Of a DNA stretch of 64,000 nucleotides, positions 34,362-42,853 are shown in pieces (the stretch's first letter is position 1; each line of letters starts with the position of its first letter). The position numbers and the translations under genes were made by a program. The stretch is taken from NCBI GenBank assembly GCA_963806145.1, contig CAWDXD010000043.1:62001-126000 (forward strand). The letters are read 5' to 3'. The notes beneath the pieces are model-generated. The model had not been told where the DNA came from, did not search any database, and saw only the letters and a list, made by a program, of their open reading frames with translations. Source of the stretch: DASXKD01 sp963806145 (GTDB lineage Bacteria > Actinomycetota > Actinomycetes > Streptosporangiales > Streptosporangiaceae).

Positions 34362-35335
34362 AGTGGTAGCCCTTCACTGAGCGATACAGCAGGGAGTGTG
34401 ACTTCGGCGCCGTGGATGCCCACCTCCCGGGCCGCGTCCACGGCAAGCCCGACCGCGCCGATCAATGGGGCATCGGACGGGAATCGGGCAACGACGAGTT
34501 CCGGCGGGAACGGCACGCCCGCGGCGAGTGCGTCCTGCAGCCCCGGCCGCAGCCGGTCCCAGGAGCGGACCATCCCGCCGCCCACCGCGATCCGCACGGG
34601 GTTGATCGCGATGGCCAGGTTCACGACGTGGAAGGCAAGCTCGGCCACGAACTCGGTCAGCAGCCGGTCCAGGTCCGGGACGTCCCGGCCAGAACCGAAG
34701 ACCTCGGCGGCTTCCATCGGCCCGCCGTGCGGGGTATGGCTGGCCGCGCGCCGGGCCAGCGCCTGCCCGCTGATCATGTCCTCCAGCATGGTCCGGGCAG
34801 CCAGCGGGACACCCACGTCGGAGACGGCGCGCAGGTTGTACCCGATCTCGCCGGCCGCCCCGTTGCTGCCGTGCAATACGTTTCCGCCCGCCACGATCGC
34901 CGCGGAGAGCCCGGTCCCGAGATTGAGATAGATGGCCGGGTCACAGCCGGCCAGCGCGCCCCAGCGCGCCTCCGCCTGGGCTGCCGCCTTGGCGTCGGTC
35001 GCCAGGCGCACCGCCGCCCCAGGGAAGGCGGACCGCACCTCGCGGCCGAGCGGCAGGTCTCCCCAGCCGTCGATGGTGGGCGCCAGTTCGACCCTGTCGT
35101 CGAACGGGATCCCGAAGGTGGACACGCCGACGGCCGCCACCTCACGGCCGGGCGCGGCGGCGGCGAGCACCTTCCTGGCCGCCGCGATGCCGCGATCGAA
35201 GCTCGCCCGGGCACCCAGTTCGCCACCGCTGGACACGGTGGTGGACGCGCGGAGTTCGCCATCCGGCTCGCACACGGCCATGGCGATCTTGGTGCCGCCG
35301 AAGTCGAGGCCGAGCACGATAGGCGAGTCTGCCAC
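34358..35335 (-). CDS. ROK-family sugar kinase (CsnK-like by context)
   Basis: 325 aa from GTG 35335, which has GGAAAGG upstream; ATG 35350 is the alternative. ATP-binding GLDFGGTKIAMAV near the N-terminus, NLGTGLSAAIVAGG and GSNGAAGEIGYNL in the middle, VGGGMVRS near the end. The CxCGxxGC zinc motif of many ROK kinases is absent. First gene of the eleven-gene minus-strand operon, directly behind the palindromic operator at 35448. In Streptomyces csn clusters a ROK kinase (CsnK) phosphorylates imported amino sugar; that is my inference here. Confidence 0.85.
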   Translation of the reverse strand: MADSPIVLGLDFGGTKIAMAVCEPDGELRASTTVSSGGELGARASFDRGIAAARKVLAAAAPGREVAAVGVSTFGIPFDDRVELAPTIDGWGDLPLGREVRSAFPGAAVRLATDAKAAAQAEARWGALAGCDPAIYLNLGTGLSAAIVAGGNVLHGSNGAAGEIGYNLRAVSDVGVPLAARTMLEDMISGQALARRAASHTPHGGPMEAAEVFGSGRDVPDLDRLLTEFVAELAFHVVNLAIAINPVRIAVGGGMVRSWDRLRPGLQDALAAGVPFPPELVVARFPSDAPLIGAVGLAVDAAREVGIHGAEVTLPAVSLSEGLPL

Positions 35336-35691
35336 GGAGTACCTTTCCATGGGCGGTGCCCTGTTGCCGGCGGCGCCCTCCCACCAGGGCGGCACCCGCT
35401 CGCCGGGCGGTGCCTTCTTGCCAGGGCAAATCCTCTTGCCCAATTTTGTTAGGACAGTATCCTAACTATCAGGTGGCTACAAGGCCACGATGCAACAGGT
35501 TGGCAACAGCTCGGTGCCGCTGGCCGCCGCAGGCCGGAGGTCCGTGCGAGCGGGGGCTGCCTGGTGGCGTTCGCAGTTGTTGTGGCAGCGACGACACTCT
35601 TGCGTCGTTGTCACCGCGGTCATGGAAAACGACCGGCCGGTCGGATGTGCTCACGGTAGTACTTAGGGCAGGATTGACGCCGGAGGTGGCA
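35336..35691. other. 356-nt divergent control region of the amino-sugar locus
   Basis: Separates the minus-strand kinase/ABC operon from the plus-strand ROK repressor. It carries the operator/promoter at 35448-35482 for the minus-strand operon. The repressor's own promoter must lie between ~35490 and 35680 but is not clear. Confidence 0.7.
35448..35482 (-). promoter_or_regulatory. ROK-type operator overlapping promoter of kinase/ABC operon
   Basis: GTTAGGA-CAGTA-TCCTAAC (35448-35466) is a perfect 7-bp inverted repeat with a 5-nt centre, i.e. TTAGGA-N5-TCCTAA, the form of the CsnR (ROK) operator of Streptomyces chitosanase genes as I recall it. On the minus strand TTGTAG (35482-35477), 17 nt, TACTGT (35459-35454) forms a promoter whose -10 lies inside the palindrome, so bound repressor would block polymerase. 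A sister site lies at 40572. Confidence 0.75.
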
Positions 35692-36966
35692 GTGACGGTC
35701 ATGTCGGCGGGCATGCCAGGGGCTATGTCGGCCGCGCGTCCCCAGCTCATCCGGGCACTCAACGAACAGCTTCTGCTCGGGCACATCCGGGACCACGGCC
35801 CCTGCTCCCGCGCCGACCTGGCCAGGCTGTCCGGGCTGTCCAAGCCCACCGTGTCTCTCGCCCTCGCCACCGTCGAGCAGGCGGGCCTGATCCGGGAAGC
35901 GGGCCAGCGCATCGGCCGGCCGGGCAGGTCCGCGCTGCTGTATGAGATCAGGCCGGAGGCAGGCTTCGTGCTCGGCCTGGACGTGGGGGCGCAGTACATC
36001 CGCGGCGCCCTCGCCGACCTGGCCGGCGAGGTCCGGGCCCGGTCCTCGGCGCGGTCGCACGCCTCCAGCGGGCGCAGCCGGGTCGAGGAACTGGTCAGCC
36101 TGGCCCAGGGCCTGTGCGCCCAGGCCGGGCTCGCGCTGCCGGACGTGACCCAGACGATCATCGGCAGCCCGGGTATCTACGACGCCCGCCGCAACGCCAT
36201 GGCCCTCACCGGCGGCCTGCCCGGCTGGGACCGCCCGGCGGTGCTGACGCGCCTGCGGGAGGTGTTCGGGCAGGCCCTGGTGGTGGAGAACGACGTGGAT
36301 GCGGCGGCCCTGGCCGAGCGGGCCCACGGGCACGGCCGGGAGGTGGACAGCTTCGCGTTCGTGCACGTCGGCACGGGCATCGGCATGGGCCTGGTCATCG
36401 GCGACCAGTTGTTCCGCGGCGCGCACGGGGTCGCGGGCGAGATCGCCTACCTGCCGATGACCGGTGGCCACGGCGCCGACGCCGACGATGCCCGCAAGCG
36501 CGGCGCGCTGGAGGCGGCCGCCTCCGCGCCCGCCGTGGTGCGCGCCGCGCGCCGGGCCGGCATGCGCGGCCAGGTCTCGGCCCGCCGGGTGTTCACCGCC
36601 GCCGCCCGCGGCGACGAGCGCGCCGCCGTGGTGGTGGCGGAGGAGGCGACGCTCGTGGCCAGGGTGCTCTGCGCCGTGGTCACCATCGTGGACCCGCAGC
36701 TGATCGTGCTCGGCGGTGGCGTCGGCCAGGCACCGGGGTTCGCCGAGGCGGTCACCGCGGAGCTGCGGCCGATCGCGCCGGTCATGCCCGCCGTGCGGGT
36801 CAGCGCCCTGGGCACGGACGCGGTGGTCGACGGCTGCCTCGCCTCCGGTGCCGAGCTTGCCTGGGCGCAGCTCACCGGGAGCGCGGCGGGCCTGCCGGGC
36901 CCGGCACCCGCTGCGTCGCCCGAGCTGGCCGCGGCCGACGGCGGCGGCGCCATGGAGACCTGGTGA
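35692..36966 (+). CDS. ROK-family transcriptional repressor (CsnR-like)
   Basis: 424 aa from GTG 35692, 5 nt after GGAGG; ATG 35701 is also possible. N-terminal winged helix (~15-80: LNEQLLLGHIRDHGPCSRADLARLSGLSKPTVSLAL). The rest is a ROK sugar-sensing domain with LGLDVGAQYIRGAL, VENDVDAAALAERAHG, HVGTGIGMGLVIG and VLGGGVGQAPGF. The ROK cysteine zinc motif is missing, as in the kinase across the gap. Likely binds the twin palindromes at 35448 and 40572 and is released by an amino-sugar ligand. Coupled by GTGA to the SIS gene. Confidence 0.87.
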   Translation: MTVMSAGMPGAMSAARPQLIRALNEQLLLGHIRDHGPCSRADLARLSGLSKPTVSLALATVEQAGLIREAGQRIGRPGRSALLYEIRPEAGFVLGLDVGAQYIRGALADLAGEVRARSSARSHASSGRSRVEELVSLAQGLCAQAGLALPDVTQTIIGSPGIYDARRNAMALTGGLPGWDRPAVLTRLREVFGQALVVENDVDAAALAERAHGHGREVDSFAFVHVGTGIGMGLVIGDQLFRGAHGVAGEIAYLPMTGGHGADADDARKRGALEAAASAPAVVRAARRAGMRGQVSARRVFTAAARGDERAAVVVAEEATLVARVLCAVVTIVDPQLIVLGGGVGQAPGFAEAVTAELRPIAPVMPAVRVSALGTDAVVDGCLASGAELAWAQLTGSAAGLPGPAPAASPELAAADGGGAMETW

Positions 36967-37958
36967 CCGGGGAGCTGATGGCGGCCGAGATGGCCGCCCA
37001 GCCGGAGGTGCTGGCCAGGGTCAAGGCGCGGGCACCGGCGGACACCCGCGCGGTGCGCGCGGTGCTGCCCCGCCCGCTGGCCGGAATCGTGTTCCTGGCC
37101 CGCGGCTCCTCGGACAATGCGGCGGTGTTCGGCCGGTACCTGGCCGAGCTGCGCGCGGGCCAGGCCGGCCTGGCCGCCCCCAGCTTGTACACCCGCTACC
37201 ACGCCACCGTGGACTGGCGCGGGTACCTGGTGGTGGCGCTGAGCCAGTCCGGTGTCACCCCGGAGATCATCAGCACCTGCCGGGCGATCCGGGCGGGCGG
37301 TGCCGTCGTGCTGGGGATCACCAATGAGCCGCGGAGCCCGCTCGCGGACGCGGTGGACCTGGTCCTGTCCACCGACGCCGGTCCTGAACGGGCGGTGCCG
37401 GCCACCAAGACGGTGACCGCCCAGCTCGCGGTGCTGGCCACGGTCACCTCGGCGCTGCGCGCCGCGCCCGTTCCCGACGGCACCCTGGACGGCCTGGCCG
37501 GCGCGGTGACCGCGGTGCTCGCCGATCCCGGCCCGGTGCGGCAACTGGCGGACCGCTGGCGGGACCTGGACCGGCTGGTGGTGGCGGGCCGGGGGCTGGC
37601 CTACGCTGCCGCGCTGGAGACCGCGCTCAAGGTGAAGGAGACCACCGGAATCCTGGCCGAGGGAATCTCCACGGCCGACCTGCTGCACGGGCCCATCGCC
37701 GCGGTGTACGCGGGCGCGCCCGTGCTCCTGGTGGATGGCGGCGGCCCGGCCGACACCGACCTCGCGGAACTGCGCGCGCTGCTCGACAGCCGCCAGGCGC
37801 GGTCGGCTTCCCTGCCGGTGCCCCCCGGCCTGCCGGAAGCGGTACATGTGATCGCCGCGATCACCCGCGGCCAGCAGCTCGCCTACGAACTGGCCAGGGC
37901 GCGGGGCGTCAACCCGGACGCCCCGGCGCACCTGAGCAAGGTGACCGCCACGACCTGA
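36963..37958 (+). CDS. Double-SIS-domain sugar-phosphate isomerase/deaminase (NagB-II/GlmS-C type)
   Basis: 331 aa from GTG 36963 (overlaps the repressor stop by four bases). Two SIS domains: first ~40-175 with LARGSSDNAAVFG and ALSQSGVTPEIIS, second ~190-325 with AGRGLAYAAALETALKVKETTGILAEG. The EGIS...LLHGP motif and the C-terminal HLSKVTAT match the isomerase half of glucosamine-6-phosphate synthase; no glutaminase domain is present. Proteins of this shape act as glucosamine-6-phosphate deaminases (NagB-II). It would turn GlcN-6-P from the locus kinases into fructose-6-phosphate and ammonia. Confidence 0.85.
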   Translation: MTGELMAAEMAAQPEVLARVKARAPADTRAVRAVLPRPLAGIVFLARGSSDNAAVFGRYLAELRAGQAGLAAPSLYTRYHATVDWRGYLVVALSQSGVTPEIISTCRAIRAGGAVVLGITNEPRSPLADAVDLVLSTDAGPERAVPATKTVTAQLAVLATVTSALRAAPVPDGTLDGLAGAVTAVLADPGPVRQLADRWRDLDRLVVAGRGLAYAAALETALKVKETTGILAEGISTADLLHGPIAAVYAGAPVLLVDGGGPADTDLAELRALLDSRQARSASLPVPPGLPEAVHVIAAITRGQQLAYELARARGVNPDAPAHLSKVTATT

Positions 37959-38107
37959 GCCGCTCCCCGCCGGGCGATGACCCGCCGGACGAGCCGCAGC
38001 CGACCAGCAGCGCGCGGGACAGGACGAGGGCTGCGGCACCTGGGACCGCCCGGCGGGTAGGCCTGCGTGCGGGCATGTGCGTGCTCCCGTGATCTGGAGG
38101 TGTCGGC

Positions 38108-39274
38108 GTGAGGTTGGGCCGGCCGAGGCTATCGCGCCCGGTGTTCGCCTTGCTGGCGTTCGTATGCGCGATTGTCCTTGTCGACACTCTTTTCTTTACC
38201 GCGCTGACCCCGTTGCTCCCGCACTACGTCCGGACCGCCGGGCTGACCAAGGCGGGTGCCGGGCTCCTGGTCGCCGCCTACCCGGCGGGAACCCTGGTGG
38301 GCGCGCTGCCAGGCGGGGTGCTGGCGGCCCGCCTGGGCTACCGCCCGACAGTCCTGCTGGGGCTGGCCCTGATGAGCGCGTCGACTCTGGTGTTCGGCTG
38401 GGCGACGAACCCGGCCGTGCTGGACGGTGCGCGCTTCGTCCAGGGCCTGGGTGGCGCCTGCACCTGGGCGGCAGGCCTGGCCTGGCTGGCCACGGCGTCG
38501 CCGGAGGAACGGCGCGGGGAACTGCTGGGCACCGCGCTCGGGGCGGCGGTGGTCGGCGCGCTGTTCGGCCCGCTCGTCGGGATCGTGGCAAACCAGGTGG
38601 GGACGGGGCCCGCGTTCGCCGGGGCGGCCGTGGCCGGGGCGATCCTGATGGCGTTGGCCTTCGCCGTACCGGCACCGCCCGCCGTGCCGCCGCAGCCGTT
38701 GCGCGCGGCCTGGCCCGCGTTCCGGGACCGGCAGGTCAGCGCCGGCATGTGGCTGACGTTGCTGCCCGGCCTGGCCTTCGGCGTGATGGACGTGCTCGCG
38801 CCGTTGCGGCTGAGCCAGCTCGGCGCCTCGGCCACGGTGATCGGCGGGACGTTCCTCGTCGCCGCGGCCATCGAGTCGGGCATCTCGCCGCTGGCCGGCC
38901 TCTCCGACCGCCGGGGCGCGCTGCTGCCGGTCCGGATCGCGCTGACCGGGGCGGTGGTGGTCAGCCTGCTGACGCCGGTGCTGCCGTCGGGGTACCAGCT
39001 GGTGGCGCTGCTCGCCGTGGGCCTGCCCAGCTATGGCGCCCTGTTCGCGCCCGCTACCGCGCTGTTGTCGGCGGGGGCGGACCGGCTGGGGCTGCACCAG
39101 GGGCTGGCCTTCGGCCTGGCCAACCTGGCCTGGGCGACGGGCCAGGCAGTCGCGGCATTGGTGAGCGGCGCGCTGGCCCAGGCAACCTCTGATTTCGTGC
39201 CATACGCCCTCCTCGCCGCGACCTTGCTCGGCACGCTGGCCGCCGTCCACCGCATGATCGGCGCCCGCGGCTGA
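38108..39274 (+). CDS. MFS transporter (DHA type)
   Basis: 388 aa from GTG 38108 with GGAGGT upstream. About 11-12 membrane helices; the loop between helices 2 and 3 has GGVLAARLGYRP (the MFS G-x3-D/R-R/K motif), and LSDRRGALLPVR repeats it in the second half. Looks like a proton-driven exporter of drugs or sugars. Plus strand, 149 nt after the SIS gene and convergent with the chitinase. Substrate unknown; sugar-efflux or product export is possible. Confidence 0.85.
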   Translation: MRLGRPRLSRPVFALLAFVCAIVLVDTLFFTALTPLLPHYVRTAGLTKAGAGLLVAAYPAGTLVGALPGGVLAARLGYRPTVLLGLALMSASTLVFGWATNPAVLDGARFVQGLGGACTWAAGLAWLATASPEERRGELLGTALGAAVVGALFGPLVGIVANQVGTGPAFAGAAVAGAILMALAFAVPAPPAVPPQPLRAAWPAFRDRQVSAGMWLTLLPGLAFGVMDVLAPLRLSQLGASATVIGGTFLVAAAIESGISPLAGLSDRRGALLPVRIALTGAVVVSLLTPVLPSGYQLVALLAVGLPSYGALFAPATALLSAGADRLGLHQGLAFGLANLAWATGQAVAALVSGALAQATSDFVPYALLAATLLGTLAAVHRMIGARG

Positions 39275-39363
39275 CCACACCCCGCACGGCCCCGCCGGTG
39301 CGCGCCCGGGCCGATCCGTAGTCGGGCTCGTCGCTGAGCGCCGTCTCCGGCACCTCGTTCAAG

Positions 39364-39400
39364 TTGTAGGCGCGGACGCGGGCCCGGCCCGCGCCTACAA
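39364..39400. terminator. Bidirectional hairpin terminator, MFS/chitinase
   Basis: TTGTAGGCGCGG (39364-39375) pairs perfectly with 39389-39400 around a 13-nt loop that is itself G/C-palindromic. It ends 5 nt before the chitinase stop and follows the MFS gene. Confidence 0.7.
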
Positions 39401-39405
39401 CCGCG

Positions 39406-40491
39406 TTAGCCGGTGAAGCCGTCGAACACGTGGCTGAACGCCCACGTGGGCTGCTTGATCCCGGAGCAGGAGTTGCTGTCGATGGTGCCGGGGCAGCCGC
39501 CGTTGTCCCGCTGGATCGCCCAGATGGAGATCTCCGGCATCCCGTGGGACCGCGCGAAGCTGGCAATCGCCTGCGCGTCTGGCAGGTGGGTGACCTCGGT
39601 CTTCTTCGGGTAGTCGTCGATCCCCGGTAGGAGCGTTATGCCTTCTATTGACCAGAGCCTGCGCTGGCTGAGGTGCGGGTAAAGCTGCGCGAGCTGCGCA
39701 TGCGTGCCGTTCAGCGCCTTGAGGGCCGCCTTGCCCATCTCGATGCCGGTCAGGCTGGCTTTGATGTAGTAGTCGAACGCCATGATGTTCACGGTGAACC
39801 GCACCCCGTGCGCGGCCGCGCTCTTCAGCACGTTGAGGCAGTTGCCGGGCAGGCCCCACGGCTCGACGCCGATCGTGAAGACGATCTGGACGGTGCGGTG
39901 CGTGCGGGCGGCCCACTTCTGCAGCAGCGCGATCGCCTCGCTGCGCCGGGCGATGCCCGCCGTGTTGGACAGCGACCTGGCCTCAACGTCCATGTCCAGG
40001 CGGGTCACCCCGTAGGTGGTCACCACGTTCTCGTAGGCCTGGGCGATCTTCGGCACGCTGGTGCAGGAGTCGGCGATCTCGGTGCCGCCCTGGTCGGCGC
40101 TGAACCCGCCGAACGACGGGACCACGTCCCCACCCATGGCGCGCAGCTCGCGGATCTGGTGGACGTAGCGGCCGCCGGGCTTGACGACCTGCCGCGGATT
40201 GCCGTCCCAGGCGACCTGGCACGAGCCCTTCTTGGGGGTCTGCAGGAAGGCGAGGGTCAGGTAATGGGCACCGGACTTGCGGGCGATGGCCGCGATGTTG
40301 TTCCTGGTCCAGGTCTCGAAGTAGGGCGCGTAGACGTGCCGCGGGATGAGGCTCCGACCGTGGTGCGCGGCCGGAGCGGCAGGCGCGGAGCGGACGGCCG
40401 CCGCGGCCGCGCCGACGCCGAGGGCGACGGTGAGCGGGACGCATAGGCCGAGAGCCAGGGCCGTTCGCGGGCGGAGCGGGATGCGCTTCAT
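39406..40491 (-). CDS. Secreted GH18 chitinase
   Basis: 361 aa. Sec signal peptide ~1-32 (ALALGLCVPLTVALGVGAAAAA), short linker, then a GH18 barrel. The catalytic DxxDxDxE motif is represented by LDMDVE with Glu170 as proton donor; YAPYFETW, VVPSFGGFSAD and NIMAFDYY are the other family strands. No carbohydrate-binding module is seen. It would cut chitin or partly acetylated chitosan outside the cell. The operator/promoter at 40572-40608 places it under the same control as the ABC operon. Confidence 0.88.
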   Translation of the reverse strand: MKRIPLRPRTALALGLCVPLTVALGVGAAAAAVRSAPAAPAAHHGRSLIPRHVYAPYFETWTRNNIAAIARKSGAHYLTLAFLQTPKKGSCQVAWDGNPRQVVKPGGRYVHQIRELRAMGGDVVPSFGGFSADQGGTEIADSCTSVPKIAQAYENVVTTYGVTRLDMDVEARSLSNTAGIARRSEAIALLQKWAARTHRTVQIVFTIGVEPWGLPGNCLNVLKSAAAHGVRFTVNIMAFDYYIKASLTGIEMGKAALKALNGTHAQLAQLYPHLSQRRLWSIEGITLLPGIDDYPKKTEVTHLPDAQAIASFARSHGMPEISIWAIQRDNGGCPGTIDSNSCSGIKQPTWAFSHVFDGFTG

Positions 40492-40571
40492 GCGTATCGG
40501 TTCCTCCTGCCTGGGGGGAGCATCAGAGCGATGCCAGGCACCGCTCTGGGCGCGGCTGCCGGGCCAAGTTT

Positions 40572-40608
40572 GTTAGGACAGTATCCTTACTATTAGCCCC
40601 GGCTACAA
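40572..40608 (-). promoter_or_regulatory. ROK-type operator overlapping chitinase promoter
   Basis: GTTAGGA-CAGTA-TCCTTAC (40572-40590) matches the 35448 operator with one base changed. Minus-strand TTGTAG (40608-40603) and TACTGT (40583-40578) recur as -35/-10, here 19 nt apart. Flanking bases are also shared (CCAA-TTTGTTAGG upstream, GGCTACAAGGCCA downstream), so the two regions share ancestry or strong constraint. Confidence 0.72.
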
Positions 40609-40744
40609 GGCCATGACGCTGTGACCCCGGTCCAGCGGGCGCGCGAACGTGGCCACTGCCGCCACGGCGCCCGCGACCAGGCGCAGAGCCCGGATCCCCC
40701 AGTCCGCTCCCGCTCCGGGTCTGCGCCCTGGCCACCGTCGGTCG

Positions 40745-41692
40745 TCAGGGGATGAGGGCGATCTTGCCGGTCGTGTGGCCGTCCAGGATCGCGTGGTGCG
40801 CGGCGGCGGCCTCGGCCAGCGGGAAGGTCTGGGAGACCAGCACCCGCAGCTTCCCGTCCTGGGCGAGCGCGGCCAGTTCCAGCCGGGCACGCTCCCGGAT
40901 CTCGGTGCCTGGATCCGCGCCGGGCGCGCCGCCGAGCACCTTGATCCCCGCCTGCAGGCCCCGCCCGAACGCCACAATCGTGGCTACCCGGGCCTTGTCC
41001 GGGACCAGCCCCATGGAGACATCCCACGCCTCGTCGGTGCCGACCAGGTCCAGGGCCGCGTCGACCCCGCCGGGAGCGGCGACGGTGACCCGGTCCGCCA
41101 GGCCCGGGCCGTACGCCACCGGGATGGCGCCGAGGTCTTTGAGCAGCTCATGCCGCGCGGGACTCGCCGTGGCCACGACCTTCGCCCCGCGGATGACGGC
41201 AAGCTGGACGGCCATCAGGCCCACCCCGCCGCTGCCGCCATGGACGAGCACGGTGTCACCCGCGCCCACGTCCGTCGCGGCCAGCAGGTGCCATGCGGTC
41301 ACCCCGGTCACCATCAGCCCGGCGGCCTGCGGCCAGTCCAGCGTGCCCGGCTTGGGGATCACCGCCTGGGCCGGCACCACCAGTTCGGAGGCGCAGCCGC
41401 CCGGGGCACGGTAGACGATGACCTCGTCACCGACCTGGACAGGCCCCGCGGGGCCGACCGTATCGGGCCCCACCGCGGTCACCACCCCGGCAGCCTCGGC
41501 GCCGAGCCGGATCGGCAGCCGGGCCGGGTCGGTGCCGAACGCCCCGCTGTAGGACTTGGCGTCCACCGGGTTGACGCCGGCCGCCCTGACCTCGACCCGG
41601 GCCTCACCCGGACCAGGGTCGCGGACCGGCTCCTCGGCGACGGACAGGACCTCGGGGCCGCCGTACGCGACTGCGATCACAACAAGCGCCAC
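40745..41692 (-). CDS. MDR-family NADP-dependent oxidoreductase (quinone reductase-like)
   Basis: 315 aa from GTG 41692 (GTG 41680 also possible). GroES-like N-terminal domain (YGGPEVLSVAEEPVRDPGPGEARVEVRAAGVNPVDAKSYSG) and Rossmann domain with VLVHGGSGGVGLMAVQLA. Catalytic and structural zinc cysteines of alcohol dehydrogenases are missing, so it belongs to the zinc-free quinone oxidoreductase branch, which reduces quinones or enones with NADPH. Runs 104 nt after the SDR gene on the same strand; both could serve detoxification. Confidence 0.87.
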   Translation of the reverse strand: MALVVIAVAYGGPEVLSVAEEPVRDPGPGEARVEVRAAGVNPVDAKSYSGAFGTDPARLPIRLGAEAAGVVTAVGPDTVGPAGPVQVGDEVIVYRAPGGCASELVVPAQAVIPKPGTLDWPQAAGLMVTGVTAWHLLAATDVGAGDTVLVHGGSGGVGLMAVQLAVIRGAKVVATASPARHELLKDLGAIPVAYGPGLADRVTVAAPGGVDAALDLVGTDEAWDVSMGLVPDKARVATIVAFGRGLQAGIKVLGGAPGADPGTEIRERARLELAALAQDGKLRVLVSQTFPLAEAAAAHHAILDGHTTGKIALIP

Positions 41693-41796
41693 ACCGCCCC
41701 CAACATCCCCGCCGCGGCCGCACATTCCCGGACCGGGCCCGGCGTTCCGCGCCACCATGCGGACGCGAGTACCCGCAGCCTGCCGGACGGCACGGG

Positions 41797-42609
41797 TCAG
41801 CGAAGCATGATCACGTTGGCGGTGATCAGGGCGGCGGCGTCCGAGGCCAGGTAGGCAATCACCCCGGCGACCTCGTCCGGGGTGGCGACGTGGAACATGG
41901 TGGGGCTGTCCGCGACCATCTTGCGGACCGCGTCGTTGACCCAGCCGGTGTCGGTGACCGGCGGGTGGACCATGTTCGCGGTGACCCCGTAGTCCGCCAG
42001 CTCGACGGCCGCCGACATCGTGTAGCTGTCCTGGGCCGCCTTGGCCGCGCCGTAGGAGACCTCGCCGGGGAAGCCGATGTCCCCGCCGGAGGTGAGGCCG
42101 ATGATCCGGCCCCAGGTCCCGCCGCGGGCGATGTGCCGCCGGGCGAACTCGGCGATCAGCAGGCCCGCGGCCATCGCGTCCACGCCGAACTGCTGCAGCC
42201 AGGTGCCGGGGTTCACCGGCTGGACCGGCCGGCCGAATCCGTCGGCATGGGCCGGCCGGAAGGTGTCGGCCACCCACCCGGACGCATTGTTCACCAGGAT
42301 GTCCACCGGTCCCAGGTGTTCCTCGGCCGCGTCGAACAGCGCGGCCGGCGTCACCGGGTCGGCCAGGTTGGCCTCCATCGCCAGCGCCCGCCCTCCCCCG
42401 GCCCGGATCTGGCCGGCCACCGGGGCGCCGTCACGGGCCCGGTCGTCTCGGTAAGCCGGGGGAAAACCCGGGGCGTCGTCGTCCACCCGCAGGAACGTGC
42501 ACAGCACGGCGCAGCCGCGCGCGGCGAGCGCCGCCGCGGTCGCCGCGCCGATGCCGTGGTTGGCGCCGGTCACTATCGCCGCATGGCCGCCCGCTGGCCC
42601 GCTGGTCAC
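41797..42609 (-). CDS. Short-chain dehydrogenase/reductase
   Basis: 270 aa from GTG 42609, with AGGAGGTGG upstream. SDR signatures: TGANHGIG cofactor loop (residues 14-21), VNNASG, catalytic Ser in GLTSGG and YGAAK. A long inserted loop after the second strand (VDDDAPGFPPAYRDDRARDG) is unusual. The C-terminal segment lacks the common glycine-rich DGG ending (ITANVIMLR), so substrate cannot be guessed. Likely cotranscribed with the downstream MDR gene. Confidence 0.87.
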   Translation of the reverse strand: MTSGPAGGHAAIVTGANHGIGAATAAALAARGCAVLCTFLRVDDDAPGFPPAYRDDRARDGAPVAGQIRAGGGRALAMEANLADPVTPAALFDAAEEHLGPVDILVNNASGWVADTFRPAHADGFGRPVQPVNPGTWLQQFGVDAMAAGLLIAEFARRHIARGGTWGRIIGLTSGGDIGFPGEVSYGAAKAAQDSYTMSAAVELADYGVTANMVHPPVTDTGWVNDAVRKMVADSPTMFHVATPDEVAGVIAYLASDAAALITANVIMLR

Positions 42610-42853
42610 GATGCCACCTCCTGGTCCCCGCCGTGTCGCGGCACAGGGCCCGGCCGCCAGGCGCCCGCGCACCGGGCCCGGCCGGCCAGGCGCCCGCGGC
42701 AGCCGACCGTAGCCGGCCTGCCGGCCGTTGCCTAGCCGGTTAACGCCCGGCCGGCCGGGCGCGGGCACAGGGATGACATGATCGTGACAGTCACGGCAGG
42801 CGGCCGGGCAAGAGCCACCGCGCGGCGGGCCTGCCACGGGGAGGTGAGCCGCC

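Noticed and set aside
35356..35691. Longer N-terminus for the ROK repressor from 35356
   Set aside because: The extension crosses the operator/promoter region and contains no domain; GGAGG lies 5 nt before GTG 35692.
39300..39400. Minus-strand translation NLNEVPETALSDEPDYG near the chitinase terminator looks protein-like
   Set aside because: Short, without start codon or recognisable family, and partly inside the terminator hairpin; could be a relic but cannot be supported.
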